Assembly (NCBI RefSeq): GCF_003945345.1
Contig: NZ_AP019308.1
Span: 1,426,001 to 1,490,000, forward strand
Length of the DNA: 64,000 nt
Source of the DNA: Paenibacillus baekrokdamisoli
GTDB lineage: Bacteria > Bacillota > Bacilli > Paenibacillales > Paenibacillaceae
Direction: 5' to 3'
Position 1 is the first letter of the stretch; each line of letters opens with the position of its first letter. The position numbers were made by a program, and so were the translations under genes. Of the stretch, positions 52,436 to 60,942 are shown piece by piece. Below the pieces are notes generated by a model. The model did no database searches. It was not told the DNA's origin and worked only from the letters and a program-made list of their open reading frames with translations.

Positions 52436-53899
52436 ATGATTTCTTTAACAGAAGCGTATGTAGATTCTTTAGCAATCAACAGCAGTGCGATGAAGAATGG
52501 TCGCGACCTAGTCAAGAAGAACAGCTTTCCCAAGCTGGGTAAAACCTCGGATGAGACACTCATATTCGGTGAATGCAAGGGAAGCGGCAAAGAACCTTAC
52601 CATTGCTCGGTAGATTTCGTGAAGCCGGAGGAGCCTGTATTTCGCTGCAGTTGCCCGAGTCGACAGTTTCCATGCAAACATATTCTGGGGTTAATGTACG
52701 CTTACGCGCTCGGCAATGCTTTTGAAATCACCGATATCCCTGATGATATTGTTGAAAAGAGGGAGAAGGCAGAGAAGCGCGAAGAGAAGCGGGAAGAGAA
52801 GAAAAAAGAACCTGTAGGCGAAGCTGCTGCGAAACGCAAAAAAACGAATCAGTCGACTTTGCTCAAAAAAATAGCGTCACAGCTGGAGGGCATCGAGCTA
52901 TTGGAGAAGCTTATTCAGCAGCTTACGAATTCGGGCCTCGGCAGTTTGGACAAGAAGACAGTGAAAACGTTCGAGGATCAGTCTAAGCAGCTTGGCAACT
53001 ATTATATACCGGGGCTGCAAACGGCCTTCCGTGGGCTGCTCTTTGAATTGAATGCTTCGAATGAAGCGAGCAGCTCCGAGCAGAAGGAATCGTTGTATAC
53101 CTCAATCGTGGAGAGCTTGGGCGTTCTGCATACCTTAGTCAAGAAGAGCCGCGAGTATTTAACCGCACGCATGGACAATCCCGAGAGCTCTATCGATAGT
53201 GAAACGACGCTAGAGGAGTGGATCGGTCACGCTTGGCAGCTTATTGAGCTGCGCGAGCATGGACGCGTGCATCCAAGTACGGAGCTGGTTCAGTTGTCGT
53301 TCCTATCCTATACAGATCAAGCGCGAAGTGAATTTGTAGATGAGGGCTACTGGTTGAGTTTGTTGAACGGACGGATCGACGTAACGCGAACCTATCGTCC
53401 TTTTCGCGCGGCCAAGCATATACGGGAGGAAGACTCCTGGTATCAAGTCGTGCAAACAGAAGAACTGTTTATGTACCCTGGGGAGCTGAATGCGAGGGTG
53501 CGTTGGGAAGCTTCAACACAGCGTGAAATGGCTGCCGATGACTTCGCAGCCATTCGTAATGCAGCTCACAAGTCATTTCCTGAAGCGGTTAAGCTGGTTA
53601 AGAACCAGATTAAAAATCCGTTGTCAGACAAATTCCCTGTCCTGCTGCTGTTCTATACCGAGATCGGACAAATTGACGATACCTTGGTTATCGTGGACGC
53701 TCAGGGCAAGCAGATTCAGTTGGCTAACATCGCTTTCCCAGATCATGACACGACATCATTGATACCTTACTTGAATAAACAATATGTGAAGGATCAGGCC
53801 ATCCTCGTCAAATTCGGCCACATGATGGATAAGAATCAGCTGCAAGCCCAGCCATTAAGTATAGTGTCGTCTAACGAAATCATCCGATTGTTATATTGA
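52436..53899 (+). CDS. SWIM zinc-finger protein (gene 1 of five-gene AAA+/VWA operon)
   Basis: 487 aa, GAGAGGA site before the ATG. The SWIM motif is CxC-x6-CxH at residues 71-82 (RCSCPSRQFPCKH), preceded by a beta-rich segment. A highly charged Lys/Glu linker (EKREKAEKREEKREEKKKE, ~105-125) separates it from a helical C-terminal half. SWIM domains bind DNA or protein. The gene opens a compact operon and is 24 bases from the next gene. No promoter could be assigned with confidence in the 212 bases upstream. Confidence 0.85.
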   Translation: MISLTEAYVDSLAINSSAMKNGRDLVKKNSFPKLGKTSDETLIFGECKGSGKEPYHCSVDFVKPEEPVFRCSCPSRQFPCKHILGLMYAYALGNAFEITDIPDDIVEKREKAEKREEKREEKKKEPVGEAAAKRKKTNQSTLLKKIASQLEGIELLEKLIQQLTNSGLGSLDKKTVKTFEDQSKQLGNYYIPGLQTAFRGLLFELNASNEASSSEQKESLYTSIVESLGVLHTLVKKSREYLTARMDNPESSIDSETTLEEWIGHAWQLIELREHGRVHPSTELVQLSFLSYTDQARSEFVDEGYWLSLLNGRIDVTRTYRPFRAAKHIREEDSWYQVVQTEELFMYPGELNARVRWEASTQREMAADDFAAIRNAAHKSFPEAVKLVKNQIKNPLSDKFPVLLLFYTEIGQIDDTLVIVDAQGKQIQLANIAFPDHDTTSLIPYLNKQYVKDQAILVKFGHMMDKNQLQAQPLSIVSSNEIIRLLY

Positions 53900-53923
53900 T
53901 TTAAAAGGTTAGGAGAAAATGTG

Positions 53924-55747
53924 ATGAGCATAGCTATTTTATTCGATCTACAGCTGGAGGTACGGCGCTTATTTATTGCAGGCAGCAGGATGGCCGAAGG
54001 CGATCTACGGTTAAAAAAAATATTGCCTCAATTACAAAAGCTTGGTGAATCCGCTGCGGTTTTTAAAAGAGTGGCCCAGGCGTTTATAGATGTAGTGGAA
54101 CCAACCGACAAAAGCGAGGGTGCTGCGGCAAAACTACTTGATCTAAGCACGCTTCTTAATTCGATTTTATATACGCAGGGAACGACCGAGGTACAAGGGG
54201 ACAGCGAGGAGGTAGTTGGGACTACTATTGCTTTATCCACGAAGATCCCTTACCGCAAGCTGAGTCCGGTTATCGAGGCATTGACGTCCAAGGGGCAAGG
54301 TCGTATGGAGCGGATCAACCAGGCTTATGAGGAACATTTGCTAAAGGATTTTCGTGTCCTTCCTGCAGTTGTTGCTGCGCTTGATGACAGTTACGCAGAG
54401 ATAGCTGATTTTGTAAGCCAAAAGGTTATTCCCGAATATGGGGAAGATGCACTTCCAGTGCTCCTTAAACAGTATGATCTTAATGGAGGCAGGGCGCATG
54501 GGCGTCGGCTTACACTTGTGCACGAGCTTTTGAGAGAATCCGGAATGGAGCTGTATCTTCAGGCTGCTCGGGAGGGCTCAGTAGAGGTTCGTATGTCCGC
54601 GATTGAGCTGCTTGGGAATTACCCGGCACAAGAAAGTCTTATCCTGGAGCAAGCCGATGATAAGAAGAAGGAAATTCGCAATGCGGCATACGTTGGCTTG
54701 GCCAAGCTTGGAACGGATAAAGCCGTAGACCGTCTATATCGGGCGCTAACGACAGGGAGAGACCGGGATAATGCCGTTGCGGCGATTCAACAATGCGAGG
54801 CTGCATCGCTTACCCATAAAGTAATTGATAATGCAGAGGTCGCGTTGGAGCAGATAGTCAGCGCCACGGAAAAAGAAGAACCGATCAAACAACTGCTTGC
54901 GGATCTGGAATGTTTGGATGAGAAGCAGCAGCCAGAGGTACTTGATTTTTTGAAAAAGCTGCTCTCAACGCCTGGTGTTATGATTCCCGCAGCAGAGAAT
55001 ATTCAAGAAAAAGCCGCTCAGCTTCTGCTGTGGATGAAATTGCCCGAAGCTTACGAATTTGCTGTAGGATTACAAGAAGTCTTTAATGGCAGATTCATTG
55101 GGTACAGCTTTCAAGCTGCATATACAACGCTGACTGCTGATGAAGTTTATGAACGCTTCTCTAAAGAGCTCAGGGAACCGAAGAAAAAGATGGTCAAAGA
55201 CCTGCTGATCGCAGCAATACATCAGGTGGCGCCCTCATCGTATCAGCAGTTGGCTTTAGTTAGAGATCCTGTTTCTTCTGACGAAGAATATATACACAAG
55301 CTGGACCCCAGATGGGTTCACTTATTCGCAGAGATTGATCAGGAAGAGCTGGTATGGAGCCTGGCTGAGAAGCCGGATAAAAAAATTACAGCTTATCTGG
55401 TGAGAAAGTTCCAGGTAAAACCTAAATTCAGAACACATCGATCGAATGCAATCCTACTGGTGTTATTCCGAAGCGGTTACAAAGAAGCTCCGGAGCTGTT
55501 AATGACTATGCTCGAGAAGGATACAGCGAACAACATTTATTATTTAGATGAGCTTCAGCGAACTCTGCTTTATCTGCTGCCGCGATCCTATGCGGACAGA
55601 CTGCGCGTATTCGCCGATGGCTTCAATTACTTAAGTGTCAAGCAGCAGACGCTTGAAATTGCCGAGCAATTAGCAGAGAAACCAGAAGAATTGGTCACAG
55701 AGAAGGGGACGGGATTATGGGGATGGATCAAAAACAAGATGTCTTAA
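53924..55747 (+). CDS. HEAT-like repeat scaffold protein (gene 2 of operon)
   Basis: 607 aa from ATG 53924 (AGGAG 8 bases upstream; GTG at 53921 possible). Almost wholly helical, with HEAT/PBS-like repeats visible at residues ~205-290: VEVRMSAIELLGNYP, KKEIRNAAYVGLAKLG, RDNAVAAIQQCEA. No catalytic motif. It occupies the position of DUF5691-type proteins in similar clusters of other bacteria; I could not verify that match. Probably a scaffold binding other operon products. Its 3' end overlaps the MoxR gene by 31 bases. Confidence 0.75.
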   Translation: MSIAILFDLQLEVRRLFIAGSRMAEGDLRLKKILPQLQKLGESAAVFKRVAQAFIDVVEPTDKSEGAAAKLLDLSTLLNSILYTQGTTEVQGDSEEVVGTTIALSTKIPYRKLSPVIEALTSKGQGRMERINQAYEEHLLKDFRVLPAVVAALDDSYAEIADFVSQKVIPEYGEDALPVLLKQYDLNGGRAHGRRLTLVHELLRESGMELYLQAAREGSVEVRMSAIELLGNYPAQESLILEQADDKKKEIRNAAYVGLAKLGTDKAVDRLYRALTTGRDRDNAVAAIQQCEAASLTHKVIDNAEVALEQIVSATEKEEPIKQLLADLECLDEKQQPEVLDFLKKLLSTPGVMIPAAENIQEKAAQLLLWMKLPEAYEFAVGLQEVFNGRFIGYSFQAAYTTLTADEVYERFSKELREPKKKMVKDLLIAAIHQVAPSSYQQLALVRDPVSSDEEYIHKLDPRWVHLFAEIDQEELVWSLAEKPDKKITAYLVRKFQVKPKFRTHRSNAILLVLFRSGYKEAPELLMTMLEKDTANNIYYLDELQRTLLYLLPRSYADRLRVFADGFNYLSVKQQTLEIAEQLAEKPEELVTEKGTGLWGWIKNKMS

Positions 55748-56814
55748 GGCTTCCAGCTGAACGGTTATATGAGCATGAGCTTGAGGCTTTAAAGAAAGCG
55801 GATAAGGATGCGCTGCCTTCTGGGTGGAAGCTTTCTCCCAAATCAGTGCTAACCTTCATAACGGGTGGAAAAGTCGGAGGTGTCGAGATTACACCCAAAT
55901 ATATCGGCAATCGGCGCTTGGTAGAAATGGCTATTGCTACCTTACTTACTGACAGGGCACTGATGCTGATTGGCGAGCCGGGAACGGCCAAATCTTGGTT
56001 GTCTGAGAACCTGACGGCTGCTATTCATGGTGATTCCTCCAAGGTTATTCAGGGTACGGCTGGTACAAGTGAGGAGCATATTCGCTATTCATGGAATTAC
56101 GCAATGCTGTTGGCTCAAGGCCCTTCCGATCAGGCACTGATCAAAAGTCCGATCTTTCGGGCGATGGAAAGCGGTGGTATCACCAGATTCGAGGAAATCT
56201 CGCGCTGCGCATCGGAGGTTCAGGATGCTCTAATCTCGATATTATCCGAGAAAACACTTTCGATTCCCGAGCTTGATAGAGAGCTATCAGCAGCCAGAGG
56301 CTTCTCCGTCATTGCAACGGCGAATACACGTGATCGCGGTGTGAATGAAATGTCAGCAGCGCTGAAAAGACGCTTCAATATCATTGTTCTTCCCGCACCT
56401 TCGGATATTGAAACTGAGGTCGGTATTGTCCGCAAGCGTGTTGGTGAAATCTCCGCCAATTATGAGTTGAACGCATCGCCACCTGATGACGAGGCGGTTC
56501 GCAAGGTCGTGACGATCTTCCGTGAGCTTCGCAACGGGATGACGATAGACAGCAAGGATAAGGTAAAACCGCCAAGCGGTGTTATTTCGACTGCTGAAGC
56601 GATCTCCCTCTTAACGGGCAGCATGGCGCTGGCAGCCAGCTTCGGGAACGGCACGATTACTGATGAGGATGTAGCCGCAGGACTTCAAGGCGCGATTGTG
56701 AAGGACGAAGAGAAGGACCGTCTGGTGTGGAAAGAATACTTAGAAAATGTGATGAAGAAGCGGGGTTCTTCATGGAGAAGCTTGTATCAAGCTTGCTCGG
56801 AGATGAACGGTTGA
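55717..56814 (+). CDS. MoxR-type AAA+ ATPase (gene 3 of operon)
   Basis: 365 aa. Walker A is GEPGTAKSW (residues ~86-93). The Walker B region reads GGITRFEEISRCASEVQDA (~152-170), with Glu-Glu where classical MoxR has Asp-Glu. Sensor 1 is VIATANTRDRGV, and ALKRRFN is the arginine-finger region. It differs clearly from the MoxR at 10494 and belongs with the AAA_5/RavA-like MoxR branch that partners VWA proteins. Expected to hydrolyse ATP in a hexameric ring and remodel or activate a client, with the VWA protein as adaptor. Overlaps both neighbours. Confidence 0.88.
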   Translation: MGMDQKQDVLRLPAERLYEHELEALKKADKDALPSGWKLSPKSVLTFITGGKVGGVEITPKYIGNRRLVEMAIATLLTDRALMLIGEPGTAKSWLSENLTAAIHGDSSKVIQGTAGTSEEHIRYSWNYAMLLAQGPSDQALIKSPIFRAMESGGITRFEEISRCASEVQDALISILSEKTLSIPELDRELSAARGFSVIATANTRDRGVNEMSAALKRRFNIIVLPAPSDIETEVGIVRKRVGEISANYELNASPPDDEAVRKVVTIFRELRNGMTIDSKDKVKPPSGVISTAEAISLLTGSMALAASFGNGTITDEDVAAGLQGAIVKDEEKDRLVWKEYLENVMKKRGSSWRSLYQACSEMNG

Positions 56815-59246
56815 GCAGCGAATCTAACATGAGCGCGGACCATACGATAGGCAGAACGCCTACGGGCAGTGAACAGAACGAAGACTTTCACGTTTTCGGG
56901 ATTCGGCACTTATCCCCTGCAGGTGCCCATCATCTGCTGTCTTTTCTCGATACGATCCAGCCAACGGCCATATTGGTTGAAGGACCGAGCGATGCAAGTG
57001 GAGTAATTGCTCAGTTAACTTCCCGCGGAGTGGTGCCTCCAATTGCGATTCTAGCCTATACGGATCAGCTTCCAATACGGACGCTGCTCTACCCTTTGGC
57101 CGAATATTCACCGGAATATCAGGCCTTCGTGTGGGCGAACCGTCATGGTGTGCATACCGAATTCATCGATCTGCCTTCAGAGACGGCGCTGGCTCTTCAT
57201 GAGCAGCGGAGGGCTTGGCGCACAAACTCCCTCCTTGCAGAGGATGAGCAGGAAGATCAGCAAGATGAACTTGAGGCAGGCCAATCAGCGGCAGCAGTTG
57301 AGAACGGGCTGCAAGCTTATCTGCGCAAGCAGAATGAACGTTATGAGCATATCGCTGAGTTAGCTGGTGAGCCCAGCTATGATGCTTACTGGGAACGCCA
57401 CTTTGAGCATAATCTACAGAAGGATGCCTATCGGCATGCGGTGTATGAGTTCTCAGCGCAAATGAGGGAGCTTTCTGAGCTGGATGAGCGTGAGCATGAC
57501 GCAGCAGAGACTGCCTACAATGAAATTCGAGAAGCCTATATGAGGCGTCGCATTCAGGAGGTATTACAGGCAGGTCATGCCCCGAATAAAGTTGTTGTGG
57601 TTACGGGCGCTCACCACGCCTCGGCATTAGACCTGCGGTTTCCCGTTATGACGGATAAGCAGCATGCGAGCTTGCCCAAGGTACCAACCAAATTAACGTT
57701 AATGCCTTACTCCTTTTATAAGCTATCCACCCATTCTGGCTATGGAGCGGGCAATCAAGCTCCCGCATACTTCACTTTATTCTGGGAGTGTTTGCAGAAG
57801 GGTGATTTAAGCCAGCTTCCATCGCTATACTTTTCCCATGTGGCTGCACGACTTCGTGAGCAGGGTAATTTCCGGTCCACTGCGGCTCTAATTGAAGCGG
57901 TCCGGTTAGCGGAGGCGTTGGCTTCTCTCCAGGGAGGCAGTCAACCGACGTGGCAAGATCTGCGCGATGCGGCAGTCGTATGTCTAGGTTATGGGGAGCT
58001 ATCCACGATTGCAGATGCGCTAGCGAGAACGGATGTGGGCACAGCGATAGGAAGCCTGCCGGAGGGTGTTAGCCAAACGCCGATACAGGACGATATGAAT
58101 CGGGAGTTGAAGCGGCTTAAGCTGGAGAAATACAAATCGACGGTAGCAGTGACGCTGCAGCTGGATCTGCGAGAAAACCGCCGAGTGCAATCGGAAGAGG
58201 CGGCTTTTATCGATCTCAAGCGGTCTGTGCTTCTGCATCGGCTGGAGCTGCTCGGGATTAATTTTGCCCGTAAGCAGCGGGTCAATCAGGAGGCCGCGTC
58301 ATGGGCTGAGCATTGGGTGCTGCAGTGGACGCCTGAAGCGGAGATCCAAGTCGTCGAGTCCACGTTAAAAGGCGAAACGATTGAATTGGCAGCGGCTTTT
58401 GTGCTCAATGAGCGATTGGAGTCTTGCGTAGATATTGCCGAATCCTCCAAACTGATTCGATTGGCTTGTGATTGCGGAATACCTAAGCTGATGGAGCAAG
58501 CGCGAAACACCCTGCAGGAGCTAGCTGTTGATGCAGGTAATTTCAATCAAATTGCAAGCAGCGCCTACGATCTATCCGTGTTGATTCAATATGGGTCCTT
58601 ACGTAAAATCGAGACGGATTCATTAATTCCGCTACTTCAGCAGCTGTTTCTTAGAGGCGCCCTTTTGCTGAGCGATGCTGCCAACTGTAATGATGATGCG
58701 TCGAAAGGCGTTGTAGACGCTATTCAAACGCTGCATGGAGTGGCACAGGAGCATTTTGAAATCGTTGATGATGGACTTTGGCTGCAAAAGCTGCACGAGC
58801 TGTCCTCGCGTGATGACCGGAATGCGAAGTGCTCGGGGTTTGCTTTTGCTATTTTACTGGAACGCAATGAGGTATCAGAAGAACAAAGCGCACAAGAAGT
58901 ATCGAGACGGTTGTCTCCTGGTATCCCTACTGACTTGGGAGCAGGCTGGTTTGAAGGCTTATCGATGCGCAACCGTTATGCGCTGTTATCCCGCCTTTCA
59001 TTATGGAGACAGCTCGATAACTACATGGAATCACTGGAGGAAGAGCAATTTCACCGTTCACTCGTATTTCTCCGCAGAGCATTTGGCTCCTTCGAACCTA
59101 GAGAAAAGGCGGCAATTGCTGAAATGATGGGTGATATCTGGGGAGTGGATACGGATCAGACGGGTGAAATGCTGCAGCGTCCGCTCAGTGAGGAAGAAAA
59201 GGGGAAACTCGATGAGCTTAACGATTTTGACTTCGGGGATTTGTAG
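56811..59246 (+). CDS. DUF5682-like large protein (gene 4 of operon)
   Basis: About 811 aa. The preferred start is TTG 56811, which overlaps the MoxR stop (TTGA) and has GGAG 8 bases before it; ATG 56772 and 56829 are alternatives. N-terminal FHVFGIRHLSPAGAHHL (His ~33) and ILVEGPSDASG (Glu ~57), then SYDAYWERHFEHN, VVVTGAHHASAL and LMPYSFYKLSTHSGYGAGN are the conserved blocks of this family. The His/Glu layout resembles the TraB/EreA/ChaN-like hydrolase fold, which is an inference. The C-terminal ~400 residues are helical. Probably the effector or catalytic subunit of the system. Confidence 0.8.
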   Translation: MSSESNMSADHTIGRTPTGSEQNEDFHVFGIRHLSPAGAHHLLSFLDTIQPTAILVEGPSDASGVIAQLTSRGVVPPIAILAYTDQLPIRTLLYPLAEYSPEYQAFVWANRHGVHTEFIDLPSETALALHEQRRAWRTNSLLAEDEQEDQQDELEAGQSAAAVENGLQAYLRKQNERYEHIAELAGEPSYDAYWERHFEHNLQKDAYRHAVYEFSAQMRELSELDEREHDAAETAYNEIREAYMRRRIQEVLQAGHAPNKVVVVTGAHHASALDLRFPVMTDKQHASLPKVPTKLTLMPYSFYKLSTHSGYGAGNQAPAYFTLFWECLQKGDLSQLPSLYFSHVAARLREQGNFRSTAALIEAVRLAEALASLQGGSQPTWQDLRDAAVVCLGYGELSTIADALARTDVGTAIGSLPEGVSQTPIQDDMNRELKRLKLEKYKSTVAVTLQLDLRENRRVQSEEAAFIDLKRSVLLHRLELLGINFARKQRVNQEAASWAEHWVLQWTPEAEIQVVESTLKGETIELAAAFVLNERLESCVDIAESSKLIRLACDCGIPKLMEQARNTLQELAVDAGNFNQIASSAYDLSVLIQYGSLRKIETDSLIPLLQQLFLRGALLLSDAANCNDDASKGVVDAIQTLHGVAQEHFEIVDDGLWLQKLHELSSRDDRNAKCSGFAFAILLERNEVSEEQSAQEVSRRLSPGIPTDLGAGWFEGLSMRNRYALLSRLSLWRQLDNYMESLEEEQFHRSLVFLRRAFGSFEPREKAAIAEMMGDIWGVDTDQTGEMLQRPLSEEEKGKLDELNDFDFGDL

Positions 59247-59249
59247 ACG

Positions 59250-60458
59250 ATGACATCTGTTAACAAAGAACAGGTAAAGCGCTGGAGATTGGTGCTTGGT
59301 GCAGCTTCTGAAGAAAAGCTACAGTCTTATGGCAGCAATGGCAGCATACTCGTTAATGATGCGGCATTGATGGATGAAGCGCTGGCCGCGATCTATGACA
59401 ATACTGGCAGCAGCACAGATCTGGATGCCGGCGGTTCAGGACGTTCAAGATCTGCCGGATTGGGGGCATCCTCTCCGAAGCTGGCCAAGTGGCTGGGGGA
59501 TATCCGTACTTTTTTCCCGGCAGATGTGGTATCAGTCATTCAGGCTGATGCGATTGAGCGGAAGGGACTAACACAGCTGTTGTTTGAGCCGGAGCTGCTC
59601 GCTCAGGTGAAGCCTGATATCCAAATGGTGGCGACGTTAATGGCGCTTAAGGGGAAAATTCCCGAGAAAACAAAAGAGACGGCAAGGCAACTAGTCAAAG
59701 CAGTGGTCGATGAAATTATCAAAAGGCTGTCGCAGAACATTCAACGCGCTGTCACAGGAGCCTTGAATCGGAGGCGGCATTCTCCGCTTCCTTCTTTCAC
59801 AGGACTAGATTGGAACCGAACGATTCAAAAAAACCTCAAGCACTACGATATGGAGCGTAAGCTGTTGATTCCCGAGAAGGTTTATTTCTTTGATCGTGCT
59901 CGCAAGAGCAAGGAATGGACTGTCATCCTAGATATTGATCAGAGTGGCTCGATGGCGAATTCAGTGATCTATGCATCGATAATTGGCTCTATATTCGCTA
60001 GCATGCCCGCGCTGGATACACGTGTCGTAGCCTTCGATACCGAGGTGGTCGATCTGAGTGAGCAGTGTGCTGAGGATCCTGTTGACATGCTGTTCGGCAT
60101 CCAGCTTGGAGGAGGAACCGATATTAATAAATCGGTTGCTTACTGTGAGCAGTTTGTTACGGAGCCAAAGAAGACGCTGTTCATTCTAGTAACCGATCTG
60201 TATGAAGGCGGGAATCGATCAGAACTGCTGCGAAGATTGGACGATCTGCAGCAGGCAGGAGTCAAAACGATCTGTTTGCTGGCCTTATCGGATCAAGGGG
60301 TACCAGACTATGATGAATCGGTAGCCAAAAGACTAGCCCAGTTCGGCATTCCCTGTTTCGGCTGCTCACCTGATCGACTCCCTGAATTGATTGAGGGCGC
60401 ACTAAAAGGAATGGATCTGCAAATGCTGGCAGGCCGCGTACAAACAGGCTCGGATTAA
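59250..60458 (+). CDS. VWA-domain protein (gene 5 of operon)
   Basis: 402 aa, starting 3 bases after the DUF5682-like stop. N-terminal ~200 residues are helical and charged. The von Willebrand A domain starts near 222 with MIDAS DIDQSGS (Asp230, Ser232, Ser234), then GGGTDINKS (Thr290) and FILVTDLYEGG for the third Asp. All metal-site residues are present. With the MoxR ATPase this makes an AAA+/VWA pair like RavA-ViaA, CbbQ-CbbO or the Mg-chelatase I-D subunits. No signal peptide. Last gene of the operon. Confidence 0.88.
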   Translation: MTSVNKEQVKRWRLVLGAASEEKLQSYGSNGSILVNDAALMDEALAAIYDNTGSSTDLDAGGSGRSRSAGLGASSPKLAKWLGDIRTFFPADVVSVIQADAIERKGLTQLLFEPELLAQVKPDIQMVATLMALKGKIPEKTKETARQLVKAVVDEIIKRLSQNIQRAVTGALNRRRHSPLPSFTGLDWNRTIQKNLKHYDMERKLLIPEKVYFFDRARKSKEWTVILDIDQSGSMANSVIYASIIGSIFASMPALDTRVVAFDTEVVDLSEQCAEDPVDMLFGIQLGGGTDINKSVAYCEQFVTEPKKTLFILVTDLYEGGNRSELLRRLDDLQQAGVKTICLLALSDQGVPDYDESVAKRLAQFGIPCFGCSPDRLPELIEGALKGMDLQMLAGRVQTGSD

Positions 60459-60499
60459 AGAGGACAGTTGATTAACTCGTGTTATAGAAATCAGAAAAG

Positions 60500-60562
60500 T
60501 AGAATCAAGAAATAGGGAGACAACAGCGATCGTAAGAATGATCCGGCAGCAAAGCGGCCTTA
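60500..60562. repeat. palindromic interspersed repeat, copy 3 (right half only)
   Basis: Matches the right arm of copies 1 and 2 (AGAATCAAGAAATAGGG through GATCCGGCAGCAAAGCGG). The left arm is missing. Copy 3 is nearest copy 1 at its end and copy 2 in the middle. Confidence 0.9.
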
Positions 60563-60648
60563 TTAAGCCATGATTTTCGGCCAAATAAAAGGTTGGCATT
60601 GCGTCTAAGCTGCCATGAGGTTATCATAAAATAAGTGAATCCAAAAAG

Positions 60649-60694
60649 AATCCCCTCGTTGTTGGGCTGGTGCTCAGCCGTTAACGAGGGGATT
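60649..60694 (+). terminator. hairpin, probable terminator
   Basis: AATCCCCTCGTT pairs with AACGAGGGGATT; the inner arm is GGCTG/CAGCC. Ends with ATTTAT rather than a full T-run. It probably ends the five-gene operon. Confidence 0.65.
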
Positions 60695-60711
60695 TATACG
60701 TTACATAGAAT

Positions 60712-60743
60712 AAAAAAACGGAGCTGGATCGAGAGCGCTCCGT
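60712..60743 (-). terminator. minus-strand-oriented intrinsic terminator without a gene
   Basis: ACGGAGC pairs with GCTCCGT and the A7 run on the left becomes a T7 run on the minus strand. No minus-strand gene lies nearby, so it would stop an antisense or unannotated transcript. Confidence 0.55.
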
Positions 60744-60769
60744 AATGAGTGAGATATAAGAATGATCAG

Positions 60770-60798
60770 TTGATTTTAAGAAAAGAGTCTGTTAGAAT
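60770..60798 (+). promoter_or_regulatory. promoter of second HelD-like gene
   Basis: TTGATT, 17-base spacer, TAGAAT. Leaves a ~138-base leader with a small TTGAC/GTCAA hairpin near 60867. The rest of 60744-60942 shows nothing else. Confidence 0.7.
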
Positions 60799-60942
60799 AA
60801 GATTTGGACTTCTCAATTCACTTATTTTTAAACGTGAATATCCAACATAATTATAGCACATGGGAGTTGACGAAGTCAAGCATATTTCTCTTCGATTGTA
60901 TTTCCAATTATGAATGGTCCATTGTGAAAGGATGGGATTTGA

